DNA from: JAOPZW01 sp963789015
Lineage (GTDB): Bacteria; Actinomycetota; Thermoleophilia; Solirubrobacterales; Solirubrobacteraceae
Assembly: GCA_963789015.1 (NCBI GenBank)
Contig: CAWBIU010000001.1
Span: 1,488,001-1,552,000, forward strand
DNA length: 64,000 nt
Direction of reading: 5' to 3'
Part shown: one piece after another, positions 48,859-56,858 of the stretch
Layout: every line of letters begins with the position of its first letter
Numbering within the stretch: position 1 is the stretch's first letter
Translations under genes and position numbers: made by a program
The notes under the pieces: generated by a model
Databases searched by the model: none
What the model saw: only the letters and a program-made list of their open reading frames with translations
What the model was told of the DNA's origin: nothing

Positions 48859-50079
48859 ATGAACACGACCCTGACGGCCGGCTTCGACCAGGCCACACTC
48901 GAGCGCTTCGCCGATCTCACCGTCGGCTTCGCCGCCAACGTGCAGCGCGGCCAGATCGTCGCCATCGGCGCCGAGCTGGGGAAGGAGGCGATGGTCCGGG
49001 CGCTCGCCGCCAGCGCCTATCGCCACGGCGCCAGGTTCGTCGACGTCTCGTACTTCGACATGCACGTCAAGCGCGCGCGGATCCTCAACGCCGACGAGGA
49101 CACGCTCGACTTCGTGCCCTCCTGGTACGGCGAGCGGCTGCTCGAGCTCGGGCGCCAGCGCGCCGCGCGGATCGGCCTGGCCGGGCCGGCCACGCCGGGC
49201 CTGCTCGACGACCTCGATCCGGCGCGCGCCGGGCGTGACCTGCTGCCCGCGCTCAAGGAGACGGGGATCGTCGTCAACGAGGCGACGACGAACTGGACGA
49301 TCGTGCCCTACCCGACCGTCGCCTGGGCGCGCCAGGTCCATCCCGACCTCCCCGAGGAGGAGGCGATGGCCCGCCTGTGCGAGGAGATCCTGCACGTCTG
49401 CCGCCTCGACGAGGACGACCCGATCGCCGCGTGGACGGCGCGCATGGACGTCCTCACCGGCGCCGCCGACCGGCTGACCCAGAGGCGCTTCAGCTCGCTG
49501 CGCTTCCGCGGTGAGGGCACCGACCTGACCGTCGGGCTGGTCCCGACGTGCCAGTTCCGCGCCGCGTCGTTCGAGACCGTCGACGGCGTGCGCCACATGC
49601 CCAACCTGCCCTCCGAGGAGGTCTTCGGCGCGCCCGACCCGCAGCGCACCGACGGCGTCGTGCGCGCGACCAAGCCGCTCGTGGTGTCCGGGTCGATCAT
49701 CCGCGGCCTCGAGGTCGAGTTCCGCGACGGGCGCGTCGTGCGCATCGACGCCGATGAGAACGCCGAGGTCCTACGCGGCTACACCGAGCGCGACGAGGGC
49801 GCGTCGCGCCTCGGCGAGGTCGCGCTCGTCGACGGCGAGGGACGGATCGGCAGGCTCGGAACGGTGTTCTTCGACACGCTGCTGGACGAGAACGCCGCGA
49901 GCCACATCGCTCTCGGCCAGGCCTACAGCTTCACCGCCGGCGAGGAGGACCGCGAGCGCCTGAACCGCTCGGCGATCCACGTCGACTTCATGATCGGCGG
50001 CGACGACGTGTCCGTCGCCGGCATCACCGACGGCGGCGAGGAGGTCCCGGTGCTTCAGGGAGGCGCCTGGAAGCTCTGA
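48859..50079 (+). CDS. M29-family aminopeptidase (AmpS/AmpT type)
   Basis: A 406-residue cytosolic metal-dependent aminopeptidase. Recognisable blocks are FAANVQRGQIVAIGAELGKEA near the N-terminus, then RGEGTDLTVGLVPTCQF, MPNLPSEEVFGAPDP (Glu-rich metal ligand block), GRIGRLGTVFFDTLLDENAASH and HVDFMIGGDDVSV near the end. Family length is normal. TAGGTT is eight bases before the ATG (leaderless). It is followed by tRNA-Ser. Confidence 0.93.
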   Translation: MNTTLTAGFDQATLERFADLTVGFAANVQRGQIVAIGAELGKEAMVRALAASAYRHGARFVDVSYFDMHVKRARILNADEDTLDFVPSWYGERLLELGRQRAARIGLAGPATPGLLDDLDPARAGRDLLPALKETGIVVNEATTNWTIVPYPTVAWARQVHPDLPEEEAMARLCEEILHVCRLDEDDPIAAWTARMDVLTGAADRLTQRRFSSLRFRGEGTDLTVGLVPTCQFRAASFETVDGVRHMPNLPSEEVFGAPDPQRTDGVVRATKPLVVSGSIIRGLEVEFRDGRVVRIDADENAEVLRGYTERDEGASRLGEVALVDGEGRIGRLGTVFFDTLLDENAASHIALGQAYSFTAGEEDRERLNRSAIHVDFMIGGDDVSVAGITDGGEEVPVLQGGAWKL

Positions 50080-50099
50080 GCTACCCTTGCCGGGCTCCT

Positions 50100-50189
50100 G
50101 GAGAGGTGCCGGAGCGGTTGAACGGGCGCGACTGGAAATCGCGTGACGGGGGTCAACCTCGTCCGAGGGTTCGAATCCCTCCCTCTCCG
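50100..50189 (+). tRNA. tRNA-Ser (anticodon GGA)
   Basis: Another 90-nt class II tRNA. Acceptor GGAGAGG (50100-50106) pairs with CCTCTCC (50182-50188); the anticodon stem-loop CGCGA-CTGGAAA-TCGCG gives GGA, reading UCC/UCU. The T arm is GAGGG-TTCGAAT-CCCTC and the variable arm is long. No CCA encoded. Confidence 0.97.
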
Positions 50190-50288
50190 TGGGCCTGGAC
50201 GTCGGCGGCCAGCTCGCCGGTCTGCGTGTCGATCCCGGGCGACGGGCTCGAGGCGGTGCCGCTGTGGTCACTCGCCGATCACGCTAAG

Positions 50289-50306
50289 GTGCACCGATCG
50301 GTGCAC
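50289..50306. promoter_or_regulatory. ArsR-type operator (18-bp perfect palindrome)
   Basis: GTGCACCGATCGGTGCAC is perfectly self-complementary. TATCTT (50307-50312) follows directly, placing the operator across the -35/-10 region of the ArsR gene. Strong promoter-operator architecture. Confidence 0.7.
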
Positions 50307-50317
50307 TATCTTCGACG

Positions 50318-50635
50318 CTCGACAGGACGTTCTTCGCCCTCTCGGACCCGACCAGGCGCGGGATCCTCGAGCGCCTCGGCGGCGGCCCGGCCACGATCAG
50401 TGAGCTCGCCAAGCCGTACGGGCTGACGCTCAACGGGATCAAGAAGCACGTCGGCATCCTCGAGCGCGCCGACCTGGTCGTCACCGAGAAGGTCGGACGC
50501 TCGCGCCGGTGCCGGCTCGGATCGGGGAGCCTCGATGACGCGACCGAGTGGATCGACGGCTACCGCCGCGCGTGGGAGGGGCGTCTCGATCGCTTCGAGC
50601 GGTTCGTCGAACGTACGGCCGAGGACGGCGCGTGA
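50318..50635 (+). CDS. ArsR-family HTH regulator without a clear start codon
   Basis: The frame reads DRTFFALSDPTRRGILERL, ATISELAKPYGLTLNGIKKHVGILERADLV, and GRSRRCRLGSG, a full winged helix of about 100 residues. However, from the in-frame stop at 50285 to FFALSD there is no ATG, GTG or TTG; CTC at 50318 stands where a leaderless start would be expected after TATCTT. Either a base is wrong here or an unusual start is used. Its stop overlaps the GTG of an SRPBCC gene, the common ArsR-SRPBCC pair. Confidence 0.75.
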   Translation, partial: LDRTFFALSDPTRRGILERLGGGPATISELAKPYGLTLNGIKKHVGILERADLVVTEKVGRSRRCRLGSGSLDDATEWIDGYRRAWEGRLDRFERFVERTAEDGA

Positions 50636-51079
50636 GCCTCGACCTGCGCTTCGAGCGGCTGATCGCCGCCCCGCCCGAGCGGGTCTTCGACGCCTTCACC
50701 GACGCGGCGGGCCAGCGCGAGTTCTACGGCCAGGACGATGCCGGGTGGGTCGTCGACTCGCGCTGCGACCTGCGCGTCGGCGGCGTCTGGTCGGTCTGGT
50801 TCGGCCCGTGCGCCCGACCGGCTCTACCACCACCGCCACGTGTTCGAGGCGATCGAACGGCCGCACCGGATCCTGATCGCCTCGACCGAGACCCGGCTCG
50901 ACGGCTCGAGCTTCGAGACCACGCTGGAGTTCACGTTCGAGCCGCGCGACGGCGGCACCCTGATGACGATGGTCCAGGCCGGGTTCCCGAGCGAGGGGCT
51001 GCGCGACGAGCACACCGTCGGCCTCCCGAACGCCTTCGACCGCCTCGAGCGCATGCTCCACGACCCCGAGCGCCGCTAG
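50632..51079 (+). pseudogene. SRPBCC/AHSA1-like gene with one frameshift
   Basis: From a GTG overlapping the ArsR stop (GTGA), the first frame gives LDLRFERLIAAPPERVFDAF and VGGVWSVWFGP. At about 50810, an extra base in CCCGTGCGCCCG shifts the frame. The continuing frame gives PDRLYHHRHVFEAIERPHRI, FEPRDGGTLMTMVQAGFPS and NAFDRLERML to a stop at 51079. Joined, this is a 148-residue AHSA1-type ligand or solvent-exposed cavity protein, usually paired with ArsR. It may be intact with a base error. Confidence 0.8.
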
Positions 51080-51098
51080 CGCTCGAGAGAGGAGACCG

Positions 51099-51686
51099 AT
51101 GTCCAACTCCGTCCTCTACATGTCGATGTCCCTCGACGGGTTCATCACCGGGCCCGACGACGACATCGCCCAGGGCCTCGGGGCCGGCGGCGAGTGCCTG
51201 CACGACTGGCTCGCCGACGGTGGCGGCGACGGCCCCTCCGCGTACCGCCCTTCGGGGCCGAGCGGCGAGGTCTTCGACGAGCTGATGGCGACCGGCGCCG
51301 TGCTGGTCGGGCGCCGCACGTTCGACCACGCCGGCCGCTGGGACGGCGATCACCACGGCGTCCCGATCTTCGTCCCGACCCGGGGCGAGCCGCCGGCGCC
51401 GCCCTCGGACCTGGTCCACTACGTCACCGACGGGGTCGAGAGCGCGATGACGCAGGCGAAGCACGCGGCGGGCGACGCCGATGTCCTCGTTCACGGCGCC
51501 GCGCTGGCGCAGGCGTGTCTGCGCGCCGGAGTCCTCGACGAGCTCGAGATCCACCTGATCCCGGTCCTCCTCGGCGAGGGCCGACCCCTGTTCGCATCGC
51601 TCGGAGCCGAGCACATCGCGCTCGAGCTCACCCGCGTCGTCGACGCCCCGGGGGTCACGCACCTGCATTATCGGGTGGCGTCATGA
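51099..51686 (+). CDS. DHFR-like (RibD C-terminal) reductase-family protein 1
   Basis: A 195-residue protein of the dihydrofolate-reductase/RibD C-terminal fold: LYMSMSLDGFITGPDDD at the N-terminus, GAVLVGRRTFDHAG, DVLVHGAALAQACL and LDELEIHLIPVLLGEGRPLF, the classic end motif of the family. It should bind NADPH; substrate unknown. AGGAG precedes the ATG. It lies downstream of the ArsR-SRPBCC pair and is the first of three such proteins in 4 kb. Confidence 0.87.
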   Translation: MSNSVLYMSMSLDGFITGPDDDIAQGLGAGGECLHDWLADGGGDGPSAYRPSGPSGEVFDELMATGAVLVGRRTFDHAGRWDGDHHGVPIFVPTRGEPPAPPSDLVHYVTDGVESAMTQAKHAAGDADVLVHGAALAQACLRAGVLDELEIHLIPVLLGEGRPLFASLGAEHIALELTRVVDAPGVTHLHYRVAS

Positions 51687-51782
51687 GCAGGTCCTGCGGC
51701 CGGGGTGAGCTGGGCGATCACGGCCACCCAGGCCGTGCTCGGTCGTCGCTCGCCCGACCGCACGTGCTCGACCTCTCGCGCC

Positions 51783-52745
51783 TCATCGCCCGCGCAGTTC
51801 GAGCGCGACCGCGCCGAGCACCAAGGCCGCTCCGACAAACGCGCCGGCCCAGAGCGGCTCGTCGAGCACGGTCGCGCCCATCACGGCGCCGACAAGCGGT
51901 GTGACGTAGGCATAGGTACTGACCAGCGGCGCGGGCGCGCCGGCCAGTAGGCGTGTGTAGAGCATGAAGCCGACGAGCGAGTCGAAGACGAGCAGAAACA
52001 CCGCTGCCCCGACGGACATCGAGCTGACGTCCGACCAACGAGCGGGATCGAGCTCGCCGAGCGACAGCGCGAGCAGCAACAACACCGTGCCACCGGCGAG
52101 CAGCTGAATCGCGTTGGCGACCACGCGATCGGCCGGTCGGTCGCCGTGCGCCGTCATCAGGCTCCCCGCGGCCCACAGGATCGGCGCGACGACGAATCCC
52201 GCGACCGCCCACGGCGCCCCGCCGATTGCGCTGTTCGGCGCCGTCAGCACCACGATCGCGATGCCGCCGAACCCGGCCGCGAGCCGCACCTGCGACGCGA
52301 CCGACACAGGCGTGCCGATCAACCCGCTCAAGAGCACGACCCACAGCGGGATCGTCGCCGCGAGGATCGCGCCGAGACTGGCGGTCACCTCGGTCAGCGC
52401 CACCATCGCAAGCCCTTGTCCACCCACCAGCAGCAACACGCCCGCCACCGCCAAGCGCCGAAGCTGCACGCGCGTGGGCGCGGGCCGCCCACGCGCCGCC
52501 ACGGCAAGCACGAGCCCGGCGACCAAGAAGACCAGCGCCGCCCCGCCAAGCGGCGGCACCGTAGCGACCATCAGCTTCATCGCCGGAATCGCCGAGCCCC
52601 AGCACGCATAGAGCGCGAGCAGCAAGAGCACAGTGCGGTCCGTGGTGTTCTGGGAGCTCGTCCTGTGCTCGGTCTGCGGTTGAGCGATACGACCATCCTG
52701 GAGCTGAGAGGGCCTGCTCACATCGGGCAAACGCCGCCACCTCAC
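51783..52745 (-). CDS. EamA/DMT-family transporter
   Basis: A 320-residue protein with about ten helices and two EamA repeats: TVLLLLALYACWGSAIPAMK, VTASLGAILAATIPLWVVLL, then FLLVFDSLVGFMLYTRLLA, TYAYVTPLVGAVMGATVLDE. Exporter of an unknown metabolite. Start uncertain: GTG 52745 or GTG 52721 both lie before a hydrophilic 35-residue N-terminus. It is divergent from the ECF sigma gene. Confidence 0.87.
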   Translation of the reverse strand: MRWRRLPDVSRPSQLQDGRIAQPQTEHRTSSQNTTDRTVLLLLALYACWGSAIPAMKLMVATVPPLGGAALVFLVAGLVLAVAARGRPAPTRVQLRRLAVAGVLLLVGGQGLAMVALTEVTASLGAILAATIPLWVVLLSGLIGTPVSVASQVRLAAGFGGIAIVVLTAPNSAIGGAPWAVAGFVVAPILWAAGSLMTAHGDRPADRVVANAIQLLAGGTVLLLLALSLGELDPARWSDVSSMSVGAAVFLLVFDSLVGFMLYTRLLAGAPAPLVSTYAYVTPLVGAVMGATVLDEPLWAGAFVGAALVLGAVALELRGR

Positions 52746-52814
52746 GTACGCGGGGCCTTACCTGCCCTGGCCGCGGCGCCGCGGCTGTTCGCTCCGGGCG
52801 GTCATCCTTGGACG

Positions 52815-53837
52815 ATGAGCGTGCCGGGCGACCTGACGCAGCTGCGCGACGAGTCGGCGTTCGCCGCGCTCGTCGAGCGTCACCGCGGCGAGCTCCAGGT
52901 CCACTGCTACCGGATGCTCGGCTCGCTCGAGGACTCCGAGGATCTCGTCCAGGAGACCTTCCTGCGGGCGTGGCGCAAGCGGGCGGGCTTCGGCGCCGAC
53001 GGGCGGCTCTCGATCCGGGCCTGGCTGTACCGGATCGCCACGAACGCATGCCTCGACGTGCTCCGCAGCCGGCCGCGTCGCGTGATGCCGCCGGAGGTCG
53101 CGCCGCCCGGCGACCCGGCCGTCCCGCCCTCGCCTCCCGTCGATCTCCCGTGGCTGCAGCCGTATCCCGACCGGCTGCTCGAGCCGGTCGCCCCGGCGGA
53201 GGACGAGCCCGGCGCGGCGGTCGTCGCGCGGGAGACGATCGAGCTGGCCTTCATCGCCGCGATCCAGCACCTGCCGCCGCGCCAGCGGGCGGTGCTCATG
53301 CTCCGCGGTGTGCTCGGCTGGTCGGCGAAGGACACGGCGTCGCTGCTCGAGGTGAGCGTCGCCGCCGTCAACAGCTCGCTGCAGCGGGCGCGGGCGACGC
53401 TCCGCGAGCAGCTCGGGGAGCGGCCGGACTGGACGCGAGCCTCGGATCCGAGCGCGGCCGAGCGCGAGCTCCTGCGGCGCTACGTCGAGGCGCACGAGCG
53501 GGCCGACGTCGCCGCGCTGGCCGAGCTGCTGCGCGAGGACGCGCGGCTCACGATGCCGCCGCACCCGGTCTGGTACGAGGGCCGGGAGGCGATCCTGGTC
53601 GCCGCCGCACCAGGGTTCGAGCCCGAGTTCGGCGACCTGCGCACCGTGGTCACGGGCGCCAACCGGCAGCCCGCGGCCGCCCACTACCTGCGCGCGCCGG
53701 GCGACTCGGAGCACCGCGCGCTGGCGCTCGACGTGCTGCGGACCGACGGCGAGCGGGTCGCGGAGATCACGACGTTCGTCCTCCCCGAGCTGTTCGCGGC
53801 CTTCGGCCTGCCGGCCACGCTTCCGCCGGCGCGATGA
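52815..53837 (+). CDS. ECF sigma factor with C-terminal SnoaL-like domain
   Basis: A 340-residue sigma factor. Region 2 (about 10-80) has HCYRMLGSLEDSEDLVQETF and WLYRIATNACLDVLRS; region 4 (about 150-205) has ATQHLPPRQRAVLMLRGVLGW-like sequence and VSVAAVNSSLQRARATL. The 130-residue C-terminal tail (YVEAHERADVAALAELLRED, MPPHPVWYEGREAILV) is a SnoaL-like cone; such domains control activity in related ECF groups without a separate anti-sigma factor. CATCCT is six bases before the ATG (leaderless). It precedes two DHFR-like genes. Confidence 0.9.
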   Translation: MSVPGDLTQLRDESAFAALVERHRGELQVHCYRMLGSLEDSEDLVQETFLRAWRKRAGFGADGRLSIRAWLYRIATNACLDVLRSRPRRVMPPEVAPPGDPAVPPSPPVDLPWLQPYPDRLLEPVAPAEDEPGAAVVARETIELAFIAAIQHLPPRQRAVLMLRGVLGWSAKDTASLLEVSVAAVNSSLQRARATLREQLGERPDWTRASDPSAAERELLRRYVEAHERADVAALAELLREDARLTMPPHPVWYEGREAILVAAAPGFEPEFGDLRTVVTGANRQPAAAHYLRAPGDSEHRALALDVLRTDGERVAEITTFVLPELFAAFGLPATLPPAR

Positions 53838-53893
53838 GTTTTCCGCGCGGTCTCGTTGTACAGGCCGAACGGTCATCGCACGAGGGAGACCAG

Positions 53894-54541
53894 ATGAGAA
53901 TGCTCGCCGTCAACACATTCATGTCGCTCGACGGGGTCATGCAGGCCCCCGGCGGCCCCGAGGAGGACCCGACGGGCGGGTTCACGCAGGGCGGCTGGGC
54001 CGCCAACCTCTTCGACGAGGAGATGCTGGGGCGGATCACCGGCGCCTCGGGCGCCTACGAGCTGCTGCTGGGCCGCGGCACCTACGAGATCTTCGCGGCG
54101 CACTGGCCCTACGACGAGGGCCCGATCGCCGACCACCTCAACAGCACTCGCAAGCACGTCGCCTCGACGACGCTCGACCGCGTCGAGTGGAGCAACTCGA
54201 CGCTGATCTCCGGCGACGTCGCCGAGTACGTCGCCGCCCTCAAGGGTGAGGACGGTCCCGAGATCCAGGTGCACGGCAGTCCCGGCCTCATCCAGACGCT
54301 GCTCCGGCACGACCTCGTCGACGAGTTCCGCGTCTGGATCTTCCCGGTCGTGCTCGGGACCGGCAAGCGGCTCTTCGGCGACGGGGCGATCCCCGCCGCG
54401 TTGAGGCTCGTGGGCAACACGACCTCGCAGACCGGTGTCACCATCAACACCTACGAGCGGGCCGGTGACCTCGACATCGGCGAGATGGACTTCGAGGAGC
54501 CGACCCCGGCCGAGCTCGAACGGCGCCGGCGCCTGGGCTGA
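53894..54541 (+). CDS. DHFR-like (RibD C-terminal) reductase-family protein 2
   Basis: A 215-residue DHFR-like protein with LAVNTFMSLDGVMQAPGGPE, LLLGRGTYEIFAAHWP, IQVHGSPGLIQTLL and LVDEFRVWIFPVVLGTGKRLF. The extra C-terminal 30 residues are acidic (DFEEPTPAELERRRRLG). Ribosome site GGGAG is close to the ATG. 56 bases after the ECF gene and 12 before the third member, so likely one transcription unit. Substrate unknown. Confidence 0.88.
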   Translation: MRMLAVNTFMSLDGVMQAPGGPEEDPTGGFTQGGWAANLFDEEMLGRITGASGAYELLLGRGTYEIFAAHWPYDEGPIADHLNSTRKHVASTTLDRVEWSNSTLISGDVAEYVAALKGEDGPEIQVHGSPGLIQTLLRHDLVDEFRVWIFPVVLGTGKRLFGDGAIPAALRLVGNTTSQTGVTINTYERAGDLDIGEMDFEEPTPAELERRRRLG

Positions 54542-54553
54542 AGGGAGAACCGC

Positions 54554-55093
54554 GTGCGAAAGGTCGTGCTCTACCACCTGCAGTCGCTCGACGGGATCGC
54601 CTTCGAGGACGGTGACTGGTTCACCGACGGCGGCCCGGAGATGTTCGCCAACCTCGCCCGGGTCATCGAGACGCAGGACGACATCCTGCTCGGCCGCCGC
54701 ACCTACGACTACTGGGTCGGATACTGGCCGACGTCCGACATCGAGCCCTTCGCGAGCTTCATCAACACCACGCCGAAGCACGTCGTCACCTCGACCAGGC
54801 CGGCCCAGGAGTGGGCGAGCACGACGCTGGTCAGCGACCCGGTCACCGAGTACGTGACCGCGCTCAAGGAGGGCGACGGCGGCGACATCGGGATCCACGG
54901 GAGCATCGAGCTGGCGCGCTCGCTGCTGCGCGCCGGGCTGGTCGACGAGCTGCGGCTGGTCGTCGCGCCGGTCGTGGTCGGCGAGGGCCGGCGGGTGCTC
55001 GGGGAGGACGGCCGGCTCCAGGGCCTCGAGCTGCTCGACGTCGGGCGCAGCCCCGCAGGCACGCTCTTCCTCGACTACCGCTGCACGAGCTAG
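54554..55093 (+). CDS. DHFR-like (RibD C-terminal) reductase-family protein 3
   Basis: A 179-residue third member: VVLYHLQSLDGIAFEDGDWF, ILLGRRTYDYWVGYWP, IGIHGSIELARSLLRAGLVD and LVVAPVVVGEGRRVL. Starts at GTG with AAGGGAG ten bases upstream. The N-terminal sequence differs from the others, suggesting old paralogues rather than recent duplication. Confidence 0.87.
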   Translation: MRKVVLYHLQSLDGIAFEDGDWFTDGGPEMFANLARVIETQDDILLGRRTYDYWVGYWPTSDIEPFASFINTTPKHVVTSTRPAQEWASTTLVSDPVTEYVTALKEGDGGDIGIHGSIELARSLLRAGLVDELRLVVAPVVVGEGRRVLGEDGRLQGLELLDVGRSPAGTLFLDYRCTS

Positions 55094-55101
55094 CGGGCCG
55101 C

Positions 55102-55710
55102 TCAGCGCGCGAGCAGCGTCCTCACCGCGGACGCGTCGACCGCCCACGCCGTGTGCTCGCGGTCGCGCGAGCGCGCGTAGACGAGGCCGAGCACGCGTCC
55201 GCGGCGGTCGAGCACCGGTGCGCCGGAGTCGCCCGGGTCGATCCGGGCCGCGACCTCGAGGCCGGGACGGTCCCGCGGGGGGTCGCCCGGCCGGTCGCGC
55301 CAGCGGATCAGGACGCGCCGTCTGATCCCGGCCGCGATCGTGCGGGGGGAGAGGTCGCGGAGCACGGCGATCTCGGCGCGGCGCTCGTCGCTGCCGAGGC
55401 GCAGGGCCGGAGCGCGCAGGCGAGGGACGGCGAGCAGCGCGAGGTCGAGCCGCCGGTCGACGCGCAGCACACGCGCCGGGCGGCCGGCGACCGCGACGGC
55501 GCGGCGGCCGTCGAGCGCGTGGGCGACGGTGACGACGCGCCCGTCGCCGGTCGCCACGCCGGTGGCGATCTCGGGGACGAGGCCGCCGGCGGCGACGGTG
55601 ACGCGCAGCACGCGCGGCGGAGGCCCGTCGGCGGGGCGGGACCCGCCGCAGCCGCCCGCCACGACGGCGCACGCCAGCAGCCCGGCCGCCGCGCGCCGCC
55701 GCGGGCTCAT
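55102..55710 (-). CDS. Trypsin-like serine protease lipoprotein, short
   Basis: A 202-residue exported protease. MSPRRRAAAGLLACAVVAGG ends in lipobox AGGC (C21). The catalytic His is in VVTVAHALDG (H64), Asp in RRLDLALLAV (D89) and Ser in IDPGDSGAPVLD (S162), the S1C layout. No PDZ domain follows. Its start overlaps the LacI stop (ATGA), so it follows the regulator gene in one operon. A link to sugar metabolism is not evident. Confidence 0.86.
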   Translation of the reverse strand: MSPRRRAAAGLLACAVVAGGCGGSRPADGPPPRVLRVTVAAGGLVPEIATGVATGDGRVVTVAHALDGRRAVAVAGRPARVLRVDRRLDLALLAVPRLRAPALRLGSDERRAEIAVLRDLSPRTIAAGIRRRVLIRWRDRPGDPPRDRPGLEVAARIDPGDSGAPVLDRRGRVLGLVYARSRDREHTAWAVDASAVRTLLAR

Positions 55711-56693
55711 CGCGGCGGACCCGTGGTCGAGCGCTGCACGAGCTCGGGCACGTGCAGGCGCGTCGCCGACCGCGTGCGCCCGTCGGCGCGCTCGAGCAGC
55801 AGCGCCAGCGCCTCGCGCCCCATCTCCGGGCGCGGCTGGTCGATGGTGGTCAGCTGGACGTGGCTCAGGCCGGCCACGAACGTGTTGTCGAAGCCGACCA
55901 CGGAGACGTCCTCGGGCACGCGGACGCCGTCCTGGTCGAGACGGTCGATGAAGCCGATGGCGACGAGGTCGTTGGCCGCGAAGACCGCGGTCGGGAGCGC
56001 GTCGTCGCGCAGCAGCGCGTCCGCCGCGCGCACGCCCGCGTCCTCGGCGAACTCGCCGCGCAGGACCCGCGCGCGGCCGCCGAGGCCCGCCTCCTCCATC
56101 GCCTTGAGGTAGCCCGAGCGCCGGGGCGCCGCCCCGGCGCCGCGCCCGCCGTCGATGTGCGCGATGTCCTCGTGGCCGAACTCCACGAGGTGCCGGATCG
56201 CGAGATGGGCGCCGAGCGCCTCGTCGGTCATGACGCAGTCGATGCTGCGGTCGCGCAGCTTGCGGCCGATCACGACGCAGGGGACCGACCCGACGTCGGC
56301 GACGATCTGGGGGGCGGCGAGGCGCGGCGAGACGAGGATCAGCCCGTCGGGGCGGTACTCGAGCAGCGCTTCGAGCATCGCCTGCTCGCGCTGCTGGCGG
56401 CGGCCGCCGGTGATGATGAGCAGGCGGTAGCCGATGTCCGACGCGTAGTTCTCGATCCCGCTCGCGATGTCGGCGAAGAACGGGTTGTGGAGGTCGTTGA
56501 GCAGCACGCCGACCGTGCGGGTCTGACGACTGGCCAGGTTGCGCGCGATCGCGTTCGGCCGGTAGCCGAGACTGGCCGCCGCGGCGAGGACCCGTTCGCG
56601 CCGGTGGGAGCTCACCTTGGGGCTGTCGCGCATGACCAGCGAGACGAGCGCCCGGGAGACGCCGGCCTCGCGGGCGACGTCGTCCATCGTCAC
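55707..56693 (-). CDS. LacI-family transcriptional repressor
   Basis: A 328-residue regulator with an N-terminal LacI HTH (TMDDVAREAGVSRALVSLVMRD), hinge (YRPNAIARNLASRQTRTVGVL) and a periplasmic-binding-protein-like ligand domain to the end (VAIGFIDRLDQDGVRVPEDVSVVGFDNT is the family's end-core block). It is divergent from the sugar operon with three operator copies between them. Ligand is probably an inositol-type or other sugar from the adjacent operon. Start GTG 56693, two codons before ATG. Confidence 0.93.
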   Translation of the reverse strand: MTMDDVAREAGVSRALVSLVMRDSPKVSSHRRERVLAAAASLGYRPNAIARNLASRQTRTVGVLLNDLHNPFFADIASGIENYASDIGYRLLIITGGRRQQREQAMLEALLEYRPDGLILVSPRLAAPQIVADVGSVPCVVIGRKLRDRSIDCVMTDEALGAHLAIRHLVEFGHEDIAHIDGGRGAGAAPRRSGYLKAMEEAGLGGRARVLRGEFAEDAGVRAADALLRDDALPTAVFAANDLVAIGFIDRLDQDGVRVPEDVSVVGFDNTFVAGLSHVQLTTIDQPRPEMGREALALLLERADGRTRSATRLHVPELVQRSTTGPPR

Positions 56694-56734
56694 GTAGCGG
56701 TCGCCCCCCGTTCTCCATTGCGCGCATCATCTCA

Positions 56735-56826
56735 TTGGAGCGCTCTGTCGTTGGAGCGCTCTAACGGCGAGCTTGACAGGCGGAGTGCCGGCTGGATAGC
56801 GTCGGTGTTCGTTAGAGCGCTCCAAC
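56735..56826. promoter_or_regulatory. LacI-type operator array and promoter of the sugar operon
   Basis: Three copies of one core: TTGGAGCGCTCT at 56735-56746, GTTGGAGCGCTCTAAC at 56750-56765, and GTTAGAGCGCTCCAAC at 56811-56826, the exact reverse complement of the second. Between them are TTGACA (56773-56778) and TAGCGT (56797-56802), spacer 18. The third operator covers the expected transcription start. Repression with DNA looping over 61 bp is plausible. Confidence 0.8.
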
Positions 56827-56858
56827 ACGGAGCGCGGTCGGACGGAGGAGGAGACCGT

